64,000 nucleotides of DNA, from contig NZ_JACVQA010000001.1 in assembly GCF_018881595.1 (NCBI RefSeq), positions 247,625 through 311,624 of the forward strand, given 5' to 3'. Under the pieces are notes generated by a model that saw only the letters and a list, made by a program, of their open reading frames with translations, made no database searches and was not told the DNA's origin. Position 1 is the stretch's first letter. Every line of letters starts with the position of its first letter. Shown piece after piece: positions 1-9,281 of this stretch. The translations under genes were made by a program, and so were the position numbers. The stretch is from Polynucleobacter sp. UK-Gri1-W3 (GTDB lineage Bacteria; Pseudomonadota; Gammaproteobacteria; Burkholderiales; Burkholderiaceae).

Positions 1-2
1 AT

Positions 3-212
3 ATGCGCCTTATTTCCTCCAGCGCTGCACCACAGGATGTGATGGATTTCGCCACCAAGACCTGTAAAGATGATTTTTATGAAGGCGCCAGCTTTCTATC
101 AAAAGCAGACAAAGAATATCGCTTCAAGTGCGTAAAAGCAGAAGAGAACGAAATCTTGATTCCTATTCCTGGCACAACAATTTCAGCCACAGCACAAGCT
201 GACGCTAAGTAA
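3..212 (+). CDS. Hypothetical protein, probably truncated by the window edge
   Basis: A reading frame of 69 residues runs from an ATG at the third base to a TAA stop. Because the window begins here, the frame may simply be the C-terminus of a longer gene, and the ATG need not be its start. The product has two cysteines, no membrane segment and no motif I recognise. It ends 10 bases before the flavin reductase gene on the same strand, so co-transcription is possible. I assign no function. Confidence 0.45.
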   Translation: MRLISSSAAPQDVMDFATKTCKDDFYEGASFLSKADKEYRFKCVKAEENEILIPIPGTTISATAQADAK

Positions 213-222
213 GTAAAGACTA

Positions 223-723
223 ATGACCCCGTTTACCTCACAAGAGTTGCGCAAGGGATTTTCATCGTTTGCCACCGGGGTCACTGTGATCACTTGCCTC
301 GATGAGGAAAACAATTCTCACGGCATTACGATTAGCTCCTTCAATACCGTCTCACTCGAGCCACCACTGATTCTCTGGAGTCTTAAGAAGCATTCACGCT
401 TAATGCCTTGGGTTGAACTTGGGAAGAAACACCTCATTCATGTTCTAGAGCGCTCCCAAGAAAATTTGGCAATGCATTTCGCTACTGTGAAGACCGACCA
501 ATTCAAAGGAATTGATCACAAGCTAGCCGCTAGTGGACTTACCCAGATTGATCATTGCGTTGCTTATTACGAATGTGAAACCGTTTGTGTTCACATTGGT
601 GGTGATCACAACATCATTGTTGCCAAAGTGATTAACTTAAAAAATCATCCTGAACGAGAGCCGCTCATTTTTGCGCGCAGCCAATTTATTGGCCTTGATT
701 TCACTGAAGCTAAAGCCAGCTAA
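223..723 (+). CDS. Flavin reductase family protein (FMN-binding split barrel)
   Basis: This 166-residue protein has the layout of the flavin reductase-like domain of two-component monooxygenases, which binds FMN or FAD and supplies reduced flavin from NAD(P)H. The diagnostic segments are FATGVTVIT near residue 17 and the stretch SSFNTVSLEPPL around residues 37-48, where the family binds flavin phosphate. The length is normal for a stand-alone reductase component. No monooxygenase gene lies nearby in the window, so its partner is unknown. It ends 27 bases before the GST gene on the same strand, and the two may form a small operon with the truncated gene upstream. The family call is firm; the exact substrate is not. 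Confidence 0.85.
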   Translation: MTPFTSQELRKGFSSFATGVTVITCLDEENNSHGITISSFNTVSLEPPLILWSLKKHSRLMPWVELGKKHLIHVLERSQENLAMHFATVKTDQFKGIDHKLAASGLTQIDHCVAYYECETVCVHIGGDHNIIVAKVINLKNHPEREPLIFARSQFIGLDFTEAKAS

Positions 724-750
724 TTCGAATTAATTTCATAAGGAAATGCC

Positions 751-1413
751 ATGATGCGTTTATGGGGTCGTAAAAGTTCTATTAACGTTCAAAAAGTATT
801 GTGGTGCCTTGCTGAGCTTGGACTAAAAGAAGGCAAAGACTTTGAACGTATCGATGCTGGCCTTCAATTTGGAATCAACAACACGCCAGAGTTTTTAAAA
901 CTCAATCCCAATGGCTTAGTACCGACGCTACAAGACGGTGAAATTGTGCTTTGGGAATCTAACACCATCATGCGTTACTTAGTTTCACAGTATGACAAAA
1001 ATGGACGCTTTCCAAAAGATGTGGCTGCTCAATATAGCTCTGAAAAAATGATGGATTGGCAATTAGCAACCTTTTGGCCTCCATTGCGCACTGCCTTCTT
1101 AGGCCTTACTAGAACTGCTGAGAAGGATCGTGATTACGGCGCCATCCAAAAAGGCTATCAAGCAACGAATCAAACCCTTGGTTTGCTCGATCAGATCCTG
1201 TCTACGCAAGACTACTGCTCAGGCAATCAATTTAATATTGGCGATATTGTGGTGGCCTTAGGCGTGCATCGCTGGATTTTATTAAACGATACCTTTCCAG
1301 AGAAAACTGGCCCACGCAGCGAACTCAAAAACGTTGAGCGCTGGTTAAAGCAAATGAGATCTGAAACGCAGTTTGGTGAGTTTGCTGACAAAGAACTCAA
1401 TATCGTTAAATAA
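751..1413 (+). CDS. Glutathione S-transferase family protein
   Basis: A 220-residue cytosolic GST. The N-terminal thioredoxin-like half contains the glutathione site: a serine-bearing segment near residues 9-12 (KSSIN), the cis-proline motif NGLVPTL near residues 54-60 and the WESNTIMRYL segment near residues 68-77, whose Glu-Ser pair contacts the glutathione gamma-glutamyl group. The C-terminal half is helical, as in the family. An AAGGAAA ribosome binding site lies 8 bases upstream of the ATG at 751; a second ATG follows at once, so the start may shift by one codon. The pairing with a flavin reductase suggests redox or xenobiotic metabolism, but the substrate cannot be read from the sequence. 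Confidence 0.87.
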   Translation: MMRLWGRKSSINVQKVLWCLAELGLKEGKDFERIDAGLQFGINNTPEFLKLNPNGLVPTLQDGEIVLWESNTIMRYLVSQYDKNGRFPKDVAAQYSSEKMMDWQLATFWPPLRTAFLGLTRTAEKDRDYGAIQKGYQATNQTLGLLDQILSTQDYCSGNQFNIGDIVVALGVHRWILLNDTFPEKTGPRSELKNVERWLKQMRSETQFGEFADKELNIVK

Positions 1414-1428
1414 TTTTTCTTTTATTTG

Positions 1429-4400
1429 TTACTGCTGTTTAAATTTCTTGGCGTGGTGATCAGCGCCGATAAATAAGTACATTGCTGGCACCACAAAGAG
1501 TGTAAATAATGTACCAATCGATAGGCCTGTGAAGATCACGATACCCATTGATTTACGCCCAGCAGCACCAGCGCCTGAAGCGATCACCAAAGGTAATACG
1601 CCTAACACCATCGCAGCAGTAGTCATCAAAATAGGGCGCAAACGAACACTACTTGCCTCAACAATAGCGTCTAACTTACTGCGGCCGGCTTCTTGAAGCT
1701 CATTAGCAAACTCCACAATCAAAATACCGTGCTTACTAATCAAGCCCATGAGAGTGACTAGACCTACCTGGGTGTACACGTTTAAGGTCGTGAATCCCAA
1801 GTTAATAAAGATCAAGGCGCCAAACAAAGCTAGCGGTACAGAAACCAAAATCACAATCGGGTCACGGAAGCTTTCAAACTGCGCTGCAAGCACTAAAAAC
1901 ACAATCAGAATCGCGAAGAACATAGTGACTAAAAAGCCGCCAGACTCAGCCATAAATTGGCGTGAAGGGCCAGCGTAGTCCATGCTATAGCCACTAGGCG
2001 CAACTTCTTTTAAGGTCTGGCGCATAAAGGCCAACAAATCGGCCTGAGAAATAAATGGCGTACTCACACCCGAAATCGTTGCAGAGTTCAATTGCTGAAA
2101 GTGATTAATCGACTGAGGTACAACTCTTTGCTTAATTGTTGCAATAGTGCGTGCCTGAACCATAGCGCCACTTGGAGTACGAATGTAGTAGTCCAAGATT
2201 TGATCAGGGTTCAAACGGTCAACTTGTTTGACTTGTGGAATCACGCGGTAAGAGCGCCCTGCTACTGAGAAGTAATTAACGTAACCGCCCCCCAATGCCG
2301 CAGAGAGTGCTGCGCCAACTTGTTCCTGAGTCATGCCTAAAGCCGCTACTTTTTCTCGATCAATTTCTAATACATCTTGTGGTTTATCGATCTTGAGATC
2401 GGAATCCACGAAAAAGAAATTACCGCTACGGCGCGCTTTATCAAGGACCGCTTGCGAAACCTCGTTTAACGCCGCATAAGATTCGGTTGTATTGATGACT
2501 ACTTGTACTGGCAAGCCTTGTGCGCCCGGTAATGCTGGGAACTGAAAGGCTGCAACACGTGCACCTGCAATTGAGTTCCACTTCTGCTGCATATCTTCTT
2601 GGAACTTGGTTGCATTGCGATTGCGTTCACCCCAGTCTTTCAGCAAGATACCGCCAAAACTAGATGTTGGACTCGTAATCTGAAAGGCCTGTTCGTATTC
2701 TGGCTCTGCAGCAGCAATCGCGTAGATCTGATCTGCATAAGTCTGCATTTGATTCACCGTACTATTGGGAGGCCCTGATGCTTGCATCAAAACGATACCT
2801 TGGTCTTCTGTTGGCGCAAGTTCTCCCCACGCAGTTGAATATAAATACGCAACGCCGCCCAATAGAATGACACCCATCACGATAATGACCTGCCATGTAC
2901 TTAAGAGATCACGCAAAGTCTTTTGATAACTGTGATGTACCTTATCGAAAATGCGATCAATCTTTTGCACAAATGGTGAAGCCTCTTGCTCTTCGGTAAA
3001 AATGCGGGAACACATCATGGGTGATAGTGTTAAGGCAATTAATCCCGAAACGGCCACCGCACTAGCCAAAGTAAAGGCAAATTCTGTAAATAAAGCACCT
3101 GTTAGTCCGCCCTGAAAGCCAATCGGGATATACACCGCAATCAGCACTACCGTCATTGCCAAAATAGGACCGCCTAATTCACGGGCAGCAATTAAGGAGG
3201 CCTCTAGCGGGGACTTGCCTTCTTTCATATGACGGTCAACGTTCTCCACCACAATGATGGCATCGTCAACTACCAATCCAATTGCCAATACCAAAGCGAG
3301 CAGGGTCAGCAAGTTAATCGAATAACCTAGAACTTGCATCAGGAAGAAGGTGCCAATCAATGACAAAGGCATAGCAATCACTGGAACAGCAACGGCACGA
3401 GCACTTCCCAAGAAGAGGTAGATCACCACAGTCACAATCACCAGCGCCTCTAATAAAGTAGAAACTACTTCATCAATAGAGCTGGTAATAAATTTGGTGG
3501 AGTCGTAAACAATCTTGCCAGTCATGCCAATAGGCAATTGTTTCTGAATATCGGGAACCACATCCCGTACTCGCTGAGCTACGTCTAATAAGTTGGCTTG
3601 GGGTGCAACCTTAATTGCAATAAAAACTGACTTTTTGCCGCTGAAGGCAACGTTCGTGTTGTAGTCCTCAGATCCTAAAGTGACTGTAGCCACTTGATCT
3701 AAGTAAACAATATTCACACCATCTTTTTTAATGACTAACTTCCGAAACTCTTCGAGAGTATGTAGGTCTGTGCCAGCAACTAAGTCGACTGAAACCATCT
3801 CGCCTTTGGTGCTCCCAACAGCAGATAAGTAATTATTAGCTGACATGGCACTATAGACATCGTCAGCACCAACGCCCAGGCCAGCCATCTTTTCGCGATC
3901 TAACCAAGCACGTAAGGCAAACTTTCGACCACCAGTGATCTCAGCATTTTGAACACCCTCAACTGAGTCCAGCTTTGGCTTTACAACACGCAACAGATAA
4001 TCAGTAATGGCATTGTTAGGGATTTCATCACTATAGAAACCCATATACATTGCGGCAGTAGATTGACCAACCTGTACCGTCAAAATAGGTTGCTGTGCCT
4101 GAGGTGGCAACTGATTCTTTACTGCACTAATTTGAGTCTGTATCTGCGTTAACGCCGCATTAGAGTCATAGTTCAACTTCAGCGTAGCAACAATAGTTGA
4201 AACACCACTAACACTAGCTGAGGATAGGTAATCAATACCTTGTGCCTGAGCTATAGAAGCTTCCAGCGGTTGAGTAATAAAGCCTGCAATTGTTTCAGGA
4301 TCGGCGCCATAGTAAGCCGTAGTAATTGTCACAATCGCATTTTGGGTTTGCGGATATTGATTTACCGGCAAAGAACCAATTGCCTTCAAACCAAATATTA

Positions 4401-4464
4401 AGACAAGGGCACTCACCACTAGGGAGAGTACTGGCCTACGGATGAATATGTCAGTCCAATTCAT
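1429..4464 (-). CDS. RND efflux pump, inner-membrane permease (HAE1 type)
   Basis: This 1011-residue protein is a full-length drug/proton antiporter of the AcrB/MexF/MexW class. It starts with the typical MNWTDIFIRRPVLS segment leading into TM1, followed by a large periplasmic loop, TM2-TM6, a second periplasmic loop and TM7-TM12. The TM4 motif GLVVDDAIIVVENV near residue 400 carries the adjacent aspartates of the proton relay, so the pump should be energised by proton motive force. It is the last gene of an outer-membrane factor - adaptor - pump operon and starts 7 bases after the adaptor stop. Substrates of HAE1 pumps are typically amphiphilic drugs, dyes or solvents; the specificity here is unknown. 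No local regulator gene is evident. Confidence 0.93.
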   Translation of the reverse strand: MNWTDIFIRRPVLSLVVSALVLIFGLKAIGSLPVNQYPQTQNAIVTITTAYYGADPETIAGFITQPLEASIAQAQGIDYLSSASVSGVSTIVATLKLNYDSNAALTQIQTQISAVKNQLPPQAQQPILTVQVGQSTAAMYMGFYSDEIPNNAITDYLLRVVKPKLDSVEGVQNAEITGGRKFALRAWLDREKMAGLGVGADDVYSAMSANNYLSAVGSTKGEMVSVDLVAGTDLHTLEEFRKLVIKKDGVNIVYLDQVATVTLGSEDYNTNVAFSGKKSVFIAIKVAPQANLLDVAQRVRDVVPDIQKQLPIGMTGKIVYDSTKFITSSIDEVVSTLLEALVIVTVVIYLFLGSARAVAVPVIAMPLSLIGTFFLMQVLGYSINLLTLLALVLAIGLVVDDAIIVVENVDRHMKEGKSPLEASLIAARELGGPILAMTVVLIAVYIPIGFQGGLTGALFTEFAFTLASAVAVSGLIALTLSPMMCSRIFTEEQEASPFVQKIDRIFDKVHHSYQKTLRDLLSTWQVIIVMGVILLGGVAYLYSTAWGELAPTEDQGIVLMQASGPPNSTVNQMQTYADQIYAIAAAEPEYEQAFQITSPTSSFGGILLKDWGERNRNATKFQEDMQQKWNSIAGARVAAFQFPALPGAQGLPVQVVINTTESYAALNEVSQAVLDKARRSGNFFFVDSDLKIDKPQDVLEIDREKVAALGMTQEQVGAALSAALGGGYVNYFSVAGRSYRVIPQVKQVDRLNPDQILDYYIRTPSGAMVQARTIATIKQRVVPQSINHFQQLNSATISGVSTPFISQADLLAFMRQTLKEVAPSGYSMDYAGPSRQFMAESGGFLVTMFFAILIVFLVLAAQFESFRDPIVILVSVPLALFGALIFINLGFTTLNVYTQVGLVTLMGLISKHGILIVEFANELQEAGRSKLDAIVEASSVRLRPILMTTAAMVLGVLPLVIASGAGAAGRKSMGIVIFTGLSIGTLFTLFVVPAMYLFIGADHHAKKFKQQ

Positions 4465-4471
4465 CTGCTAA

Positions 4472-5803
4472 TTATTCCTGCGGCTTTGGATCAGGTGAGT
4501 TTGCTGGCTGCACCTTGTTATTAATAATCAATGGTGTGCCATTTTTAAGCTTAAGCTGACCACTAGTAACAACCGTTGCGCCTTCATCGATACCCTTCAA
4601 AATAGCTACTTGATCACCACGAGTTAATCCAGTAGTTACAAATACCTGTTGCGCCTCAAGAGCAGGGTTACCTTGTTTATCTTTCTTACCAGTAGGCTTA
4701 GCAATAAAGACAGTTGATCCATAGGGGTTATAGGTTACTGCCGTCTGCGGCAAGGTTAGGTACTTCACTTGATCGCCCAGCTTGATATTCACATTAGCGA
4801 ACATGCCCGGCAGGATTTTCTTATCTGGATTGGCAAGTTGCGCTTCAACTTGAATATTGCGAGTATTGGTATCGACCTTTGGACTGACGGCAGTAATCTT
4901 GCCTGTGAAGCTGGCATCCTTAAATGCATCCGTTGTCACGATGACCTCTTGACCAACCTGAATTTGCTCAGCATTATTTTGTGGCAAGTTGAAATCTACA
5001 AAAATTGGATCGAGGGTTTGCAGTGTGAGCAGCTTATCGCCAGGATTGACATACTGACCTGGATTAATCGACACAATACCGACGCGCCCACTAAAAGGTG
5101 CTTTGAGATTTTTCTTCGCTACTAATGCTGTTTGCTGCTCAACCTGTGCTTGCTTGGATTTTGAATCTGCAGCGCTAGTATCAAATACATTTTTACTGAT
5201 TGCCTGAATTGCTAATTGCTGTCTATCACGCTCATTAATTACCTTTGCTAAATCAGCCAGCGCTTTTAAAGAATTTAGCTGAGCAACATCAGACGCATCA
5301 TTTAACTTAATAAGGAGCTCGCCTTCTTTGACATCTTGTCCAGACTTTACGGGCACTGCTTGTACTAAGCCACCCAGTTCGGTGCTGAGTTCAACACCTC
5401 TATATGCGCGTACATTACCAACACTCGTTAACTTTGGCTGCCATTCAGTAGTAGCAATAACCAGCGTAGATACTGTCGCAGGTGGCAAACCCATGCCAGC
5501 AATGAAATGCTTAATCATGAACGTCTTGAGCTGATTGAAAGCGAAGATCAAACCCAATAATAAAAATACTCCGCAAAGCATGATGGTCATACGACGTTGC
5601 AGTGGCTCCATCGCCATTAACTTTTCATGCGCTTTAGTACTGCGCCACTTTTGACCCATGCGTGCCCAAAAGGCTTTTACCTTACCCCAAAGAGCAATTG
5701 CTCTCTCGCGTAATTTCCATTCAATCGCCTTGCGCTGTATCCATGCCCACAGGGCAAGATTCATAGCAATAAGCTTGTTCTTAATTTTTTCCAGAAGTTT
5801 CAT
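4472..5803 (-). CDS. RND efflux periplasmic adaptor (membrane fusion protein) with cytoplasmic N-terminal extension
   Basis: Of 443 residues, the part after about residue 100 is an ordinary HlyD/MdtA-like adaptor: a lipoyl/barrel-sandwich half (VGNVRAYRGVELS...), a short alpha hairpin, the returning lipoyl half (LKAPFSGRVG) and beta-barrel domains. It bridges the pump and the outer-membrane channel. The N-terminus is odd. Instead of a signal peptide it has about 70 basic, amphipathic residues with tryptophans at 19, 21, 29, 39, 46 and 53, then one membrane anchor at about residues 72-89. The ATG at 5803 overlaps the upstream gene by 23 bases; a second in-frame ATG at 5764 would avoid the overlap but keeps most of the extension. 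Neither has a strong ribosome binding site. Confidence 0.9.
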   Translation of the reverse strand: MKLLEKIKNKLIAMNLALWAWIQRKAIEWKLRERAIALWGKVKAFWARMGQKWRSTKAHEKLMAMEPLQRRMTIMLCGVFLLLGLIFAFNQLKTFMIKHFIAGMGLPPATVSTLVIATTEWQPKLTSVGNVRAYRGVELSTELGGLVQAVPVKSGQDVKEGELLIKLNDASDVAQLNSLKALADLAKVINERDRQQLAIQAISKNVFDTSAADSKSKQAQVEQQTALVAKKNLKAPFSGRVGIVSINPGQYVNPGDKLLTLQTLDPIFVDFNLPQNNAEQIQVGQEVIVTTDAFKDASFTGKITAVSPKVDTNTRNIQVEAQLANPDKKILPGMFANVNIKLGDQVKYLTLPQTAVTYNPYGSTVFIAKPTGKKDKQGNPALEAQQVFVTTGLTRGDQVAILKGIDEGATVVTSGQLKLKNGTPLIINNKVQPANSPDPKPQE

Positions 5804-7319
5804 TTTGATCTTTGTTCGCTATGTCTTTTGGTTTAAATGCAGGGCCTTCACGATTCCACCAGCCACCGCCGAGCGCTGCAAATAAAGCTGCCGTATCCGA
5901 GAAGCGAGTTGCTTGTGCTGCAACGGATTTCACTTTTGCTTGTTGATACTGATTTTGGTAATAGAGGACTGCTAAATAACTTGCTGTACCTAACTTATAT
6001 TGCTGCTGTACTAAATCTAAAGTTTCGTAAGCGTAACGTTCCGCATCCGATGCCGCTTTGAGTGCTTGGGCACCAGTCTCAAGTGCACGTAATGCATTAG
6101 CTACTTCTTGAAATGCATTTAAGACTGTTGCTTGATATTGAAATGCTGCCAACTCATAGTTGGCAATCGCACCGCGACGCTGCGCCAACAAAGCTCCGCC
6201 CTGAAACAGGGGCTGCAAGATTCCACCACCAAGAGTCCATAAAGCAGAGTTCGGCCCAAATAATCCAGCGGAAGTTAATGCAGCTGCGCCAATGGATCCA
6301 GTGATATTAAATTGCGGCAATAAGTTCGCCGTTGCAACGCCCACAAAAGCATTCTGCGCCTTTAACTGAGCTTCGGCAGCGCGTACATCGGGACGTTGGC
6401 GCACTAAGCTAGATGGAACTGTTAGGGGTAGCTTTTCTGGCAACTGTAAATTTGCAAGATCAAATTTCGCGATATTGGCATTGCTTGGAATCTCGCCTAC
6501 CAGCACCGCCAACTGATTGCGCGCAAATGCGAGATTTCTCTCGTAGTTAAATAGATCTACTTGAGAATTAGATACTAAGGTTCGCTGTGAAGTGACATCA
6601 ACCTTAGAAACTGTACCAATAACTAACTGCTTTTCGGTTACCTCAGCAAGATTAGTTTGGGCTTTTAAAATTTCTTCTGTGGCCTGCATCTGCGCTCGCA
6701 GTGCAGCCTCTTTAACGGCACTCGTCACTACGTTGGCAGTAAGTGAAAGATAGGCGCCCTCCAGCTGAAACTGCGCAACTTCTGCTTGAGCGCGAGCCCC
6801 TTCAACCGCTCTACGAGCCCCACCAAAGACATCTATCTTATACGTTACATTGACTGTAGCGTTATATAGATTGTAAGTATCAGTTCCATAGTTCAAACCG
6901 TAAACGGCTGAGGGCTGTTTCTGTCTAATTGCGTTTGCACCTACACCAATTGCCGGAAAGTATTGGCTGCCAACTTGTGCGTTGACATTTTCTTGGGCAG
7001 CGCGCAATGCTGCATCAGCAGCACCTAAATTTGGATTCTGCTCAAGGGCTCTTTTAATCAACGCATCAAGTTCAGGAGATTTATAGAGCTCCCACCATTG
7101 GGCTTCAATATCAGCCCCTTCAACAAACTCTTGATCACTACCCCCAGGAACACCAGGTGCAGTAGCTAGCTTTTTAGATAAGGTGGTTTCCGTATAAGAG
7201 GAAGTCTTGGGCGCTTCCGGCTGCTTAAAGTCTGGTCCAACTGCACACGCAGAAAGTACACCTGCGCAAATTAGCACAAGCAAATACAAACGGATAAGCG
7301 GGGGCGTCGACATAAACAT
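5781..7319 (-). CDS. Outer-membrane efflux lipoprotein (TolC/OprM-like, NodT family)
   Basis: The protein is the outer-membrane channel of the tripartite system. It begins with a lipoprotein signal: a hydrophobic stretch ending in LSAC, then AVGPDFKQPEAP, the usual start of the mature NodT/OprM proteins. Two tandem outer-membrane efflux repeats follow, rich in alanine and glutamine as expected for the helical barrel. The open frame extends upstream to 7436, but those 39 codons cross the glmS terminator hairpin and precede the signal peptide, so I place the start at 7319; the ATG at 7313 is nearly as good. An AAGGA lies about 15 bases upstream of 7319, which is long. It is first in the efflux operon. 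Confidence 0.9.
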   Translation of the reverse strand: MFMSTPPLIRLYLLVLICAGVLSACAVGPDFKQPEAPKTSSYTETTLSKKLATAPGVPGGSDQEFVEGADIEAQWWELYKSPELDALIKRALEQNPNLGAADAALRAAQENVNAQVGSQYFPAIGVGANAIRQKQPSAVYGLNYGTDTYNLYNATVNVTYKIDVFGGARRAVEGARAQAEVAQFQLEGAYLSLTANVVTSAVKEAALRAQMQATEEILKAQTNLAEVTEKQLVIGTVSKVDVTSQRTLVSNSQVDLFNYERNLAFARNQLAVLVGEIPSNANIAKFDLANLQLPEKLPLTVPSSLVRQRPDVRAAEAQLKAQNAFVGVATANLLPQFNITGSIGAAALTSAGLFGPNSALWTLGGGILQPLFQGGALLAQRRGAIANYELAAFQYQATVLNAFQEVANALRALETGAQALKAASDAERYAYETLDLVQQQYKLGTASYLAVLYYQNQYQQAKVKSVAAQATRFSDTAALFAALGGGWWNREGPAFKPKDIANKDQNETSGKN

Positions 7320-7361
7320 GGGTTGCAACAAATATCCTTCTTTACAGGACTTATTTGAACA

Positions 7362-7396
7362 CAAAAATGCAATCAGGGCTTCGTAAAGCCCTGATT
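7362..7396 (-). terminator. Rho-independent terminator of the glmU-glmS transcript
   Basis: On the minus strand, a perfect 11-base-pair stem (7386-7396 with 7371-7381) closes a 4-base loop and is followed by GCATTTTTGT. It begins about 50 bases after the glmS stop codon. The strong stem and U-run fit an intrinsic terminator that separates glmS from the efflux operon. Confidence 0.8.
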
Positions 7397-7448
7397 TATC
7401 TACTGAATTTTGTCCACAACTTGATGTGAATGTCAAACAGGTAAAAAT

Positions 7449-9281
7449 TTATTCGACCGTAACGCTCTTTGCTAGGTTTCTAGGCTTATCAACATCAGTG
7501 CCGCGCGCACAAGCGGTGTGATAAGCCAATAGCTGCAGAGGAACCACGTGCAATATTGGGGAGAGGCTGCCATAGTGCTCAGGCAACTTGATGACATTGA
7601 TGCCATCGCTACTGGAGATATGACTATCTTGATCGGCAAATACATAAAGTTTGCCGCCACGTGCTTTGACCTCCTGCATATTGGACTTTAGCTTCTCCAA
7701 TAGAACGTCATTAGGCGCAACGGTAACCACGGGCATCTTATCTGTCACTAAAGCTAGCGGCCCATGCTTTAACTCACCAGCCGGATAAGCTTCGGCGTGA
7801 ATATAAGAAATCTCTTTTAACTTCAATGCGCCTTCAAGCGCAATTGGGTAGTGCGTTCCACGACCAAGGAATAATGCATTTTCACATTTAGAAAAAGCAT
7901 CGCTCCAAGCAATGATTTGTGGCTCAAGGGCAAGGACAGCATGAAGTGCTTTTGGCAAGTGACGCAATTCACGCAGCAGCTCTTTTTCTTTTTCAGCAGA
8001 AATTATGCCATTGCGTTTTGCAACAGAAACCGCCAAAAGATAAAGCGCTAAAAGTTGTGTAGTAAATGCTTTGGTTGAAGCAACGCCAATTTCAGCGCCA
8101 GCCTTAGTCAAGAAATGCCAATCAGTTTCACGAACCATGGCACTACTTGCCACATTACAGATTGCTAAGGTGTACTGATGACCTAAGCTCTTGGCATGAC
8201 GCAATGCTGCGAGAGTATCCGCCGTCTCCCCGGATTGCGAAACCACAACAATCAAGGTTTTTGGGTTAGGCACAGTAGTGCGATAGCGATACTCACTTGC
8301 AATTTCCACTTGAGTGGGAATTCCCGCAATATCTTCCAACCAATATTTGGCAACACATGCAGAGTAATAACTTGTGCCACAGGCTAATATTAAAATTTGA
8401 TCAAATGCTTTCCAGCCTTCTGGATTGGCCTCAAATAACTCTGGACCAAAATTAGTGATGTTGGCAAGCGTGTCGCCAATTGCTCTAGGCTGCTCAAATA
8501 TTTCTTTTTGCATGTAATGCTGATATGGCCCAAGATCAACCGAGTCCGCTTGGGCTGGCATGGGCTTTAGCTCTCTTTGAGCAGGGTTGCCAGCCTGATC
8601 AATTACTGCAACGCTATCTGCTTTAAGTACAGCGACATCACCCTCTTCCAAATACATCATGGAATGAGCGCGCCCCGCCAATGCCAAGGCATCAGAAGCC
8701 AAGAAGTGCTCATGATCACCAATGGCAACCACCAGAGGAGAACCAACACGCGCACCAACCAAGGTGCCTGGATTGTCTTGAGCGATTACACCAATAGCGT
8801 ATGCACCATGTAGCTTAGGAAGTACTGCCCTTACCGAAGTTGCAATATCTTTTTGACCACTAGCTACATATTGCTGGTGTATTAAATGGGCAATCACCTC
8901 AGTATCTGTTTCTGAAGTGAAATCATAGCCAGCAGTTTTTAATTCGGCACGCAGGGTTTCATAGTTTTCGATAATGCCGTTATGCACAACCGCAATTAAG
9001 CCCCCAGAGATATGGGGATGTGCATTTTGCGTATCTGGTTTGCCATGAGTGGCCCAACGTGTATGAGCAATACCCAAGGTGCCAAAAAAATCTTTGCCTT
9101 GTTCTCCCAACTCAGAAACACGTGCAGTAGTTCGCGCTCTTTCAATAGGATGATTTGTGTCATCACCATTAATTACCGCAAAACCACAAGAGTCATACCC
9201 GCGGTACTCTAGGCGGCGTAAGCCCTCAACCAGAACATCAACAATGTTTTTATGGGAGGCAGCGCCAACAATGCCGCACAT
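7449..9281 (-). CDS. glmS: Glutamine--fructose-6-phosphate aminotransferase (isomerizing)
   Basis: GlmS makes glucosamine-6-phosphate from fructose-6-phosphate and glutamine, the first step to UDP-GlcNAc for murein and lipid A. The 610-residue protein starts [10 protein letters not shown], with the catalytic cysteine exposed after Met removal. The glutamine amidotransferase domain spans about residues 2-220 ([16 protein letters not shown]). Two SIS sugar-isomerase domains follow ([17 protein letters not shown]), and the protein ends with the conserved [15 protein letters not shown] tail. Its ATG shares one base with the glmU stop (TAATG), so translation is coupled. I see no glmS ribozyme, and none is expected in a proteobacterium. 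A terminator follows. Confidence 0.97.
   Translation of the reverse strand: MCGIVGAASHKNIVDVLVEGLRRLEYRGYDSCGFAVINGDDTNHPIERARTTARVSELGEQGKDFFGTLGIAHTRWATHGKPDTQNAHPHISGGLIAVVHNGIIENYETLRAELKTAGYDFTSETDTEVIAHLIHQQYVASGQKDIATSVRAVLPKLHGAYAIGVIAQDNPGTLVGARVGSPLVVAIGDHEHFLASDALALAGRAHSMMYLEEGDVAVLKADSVAVIDQAGNPAQRELKPMPAQADSVDLGPYQHYMQKEIFEQPRAIGDTLANITNFGPELFEANPEGWKAFDQILILACGTSYYSACVAKYWLEDIAGIPTQVEIASEYRYRTTVPNPKTLIVVVSQSGETADTLAALRHAKSLGHQYTLAICNVASSAMVRETDWHFLTKAGAEIGVASTKAFTTQLLALYLLAVSVAKRNGIISAEKEKELLRELRHLPKALHAVLALEPQIIAWSDAFSKCENALFLGRGTHYPIALEGALKLKEISYIHAEAYPAGELKHGPLALVTDKMPVVTVAPNDVLLEKLKSNMQEVKARGGKLYVFADQDSHISSSDGINVIKLPEHYGSLSPILHVVPLQLLAYHTACARGTDVDKPRNLAKSVTVE

Noticed and set aside
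7320..7436. Upstream extension of the outer-membrane efflux gene by 39 codons
   Set aside because: The extra codons cross the glmS terminator hairpin and precede the lipoprotein signal peptide, which must be at the N-terminus.
7282..7448. A glmS ribozyme near the glmS gene
   Set aside because: The ribozyme lies 5' of glmS in Gram-positive bacteria. This region is 3' of glmS and holds a terminator; the 5' side is occupied by glmU.
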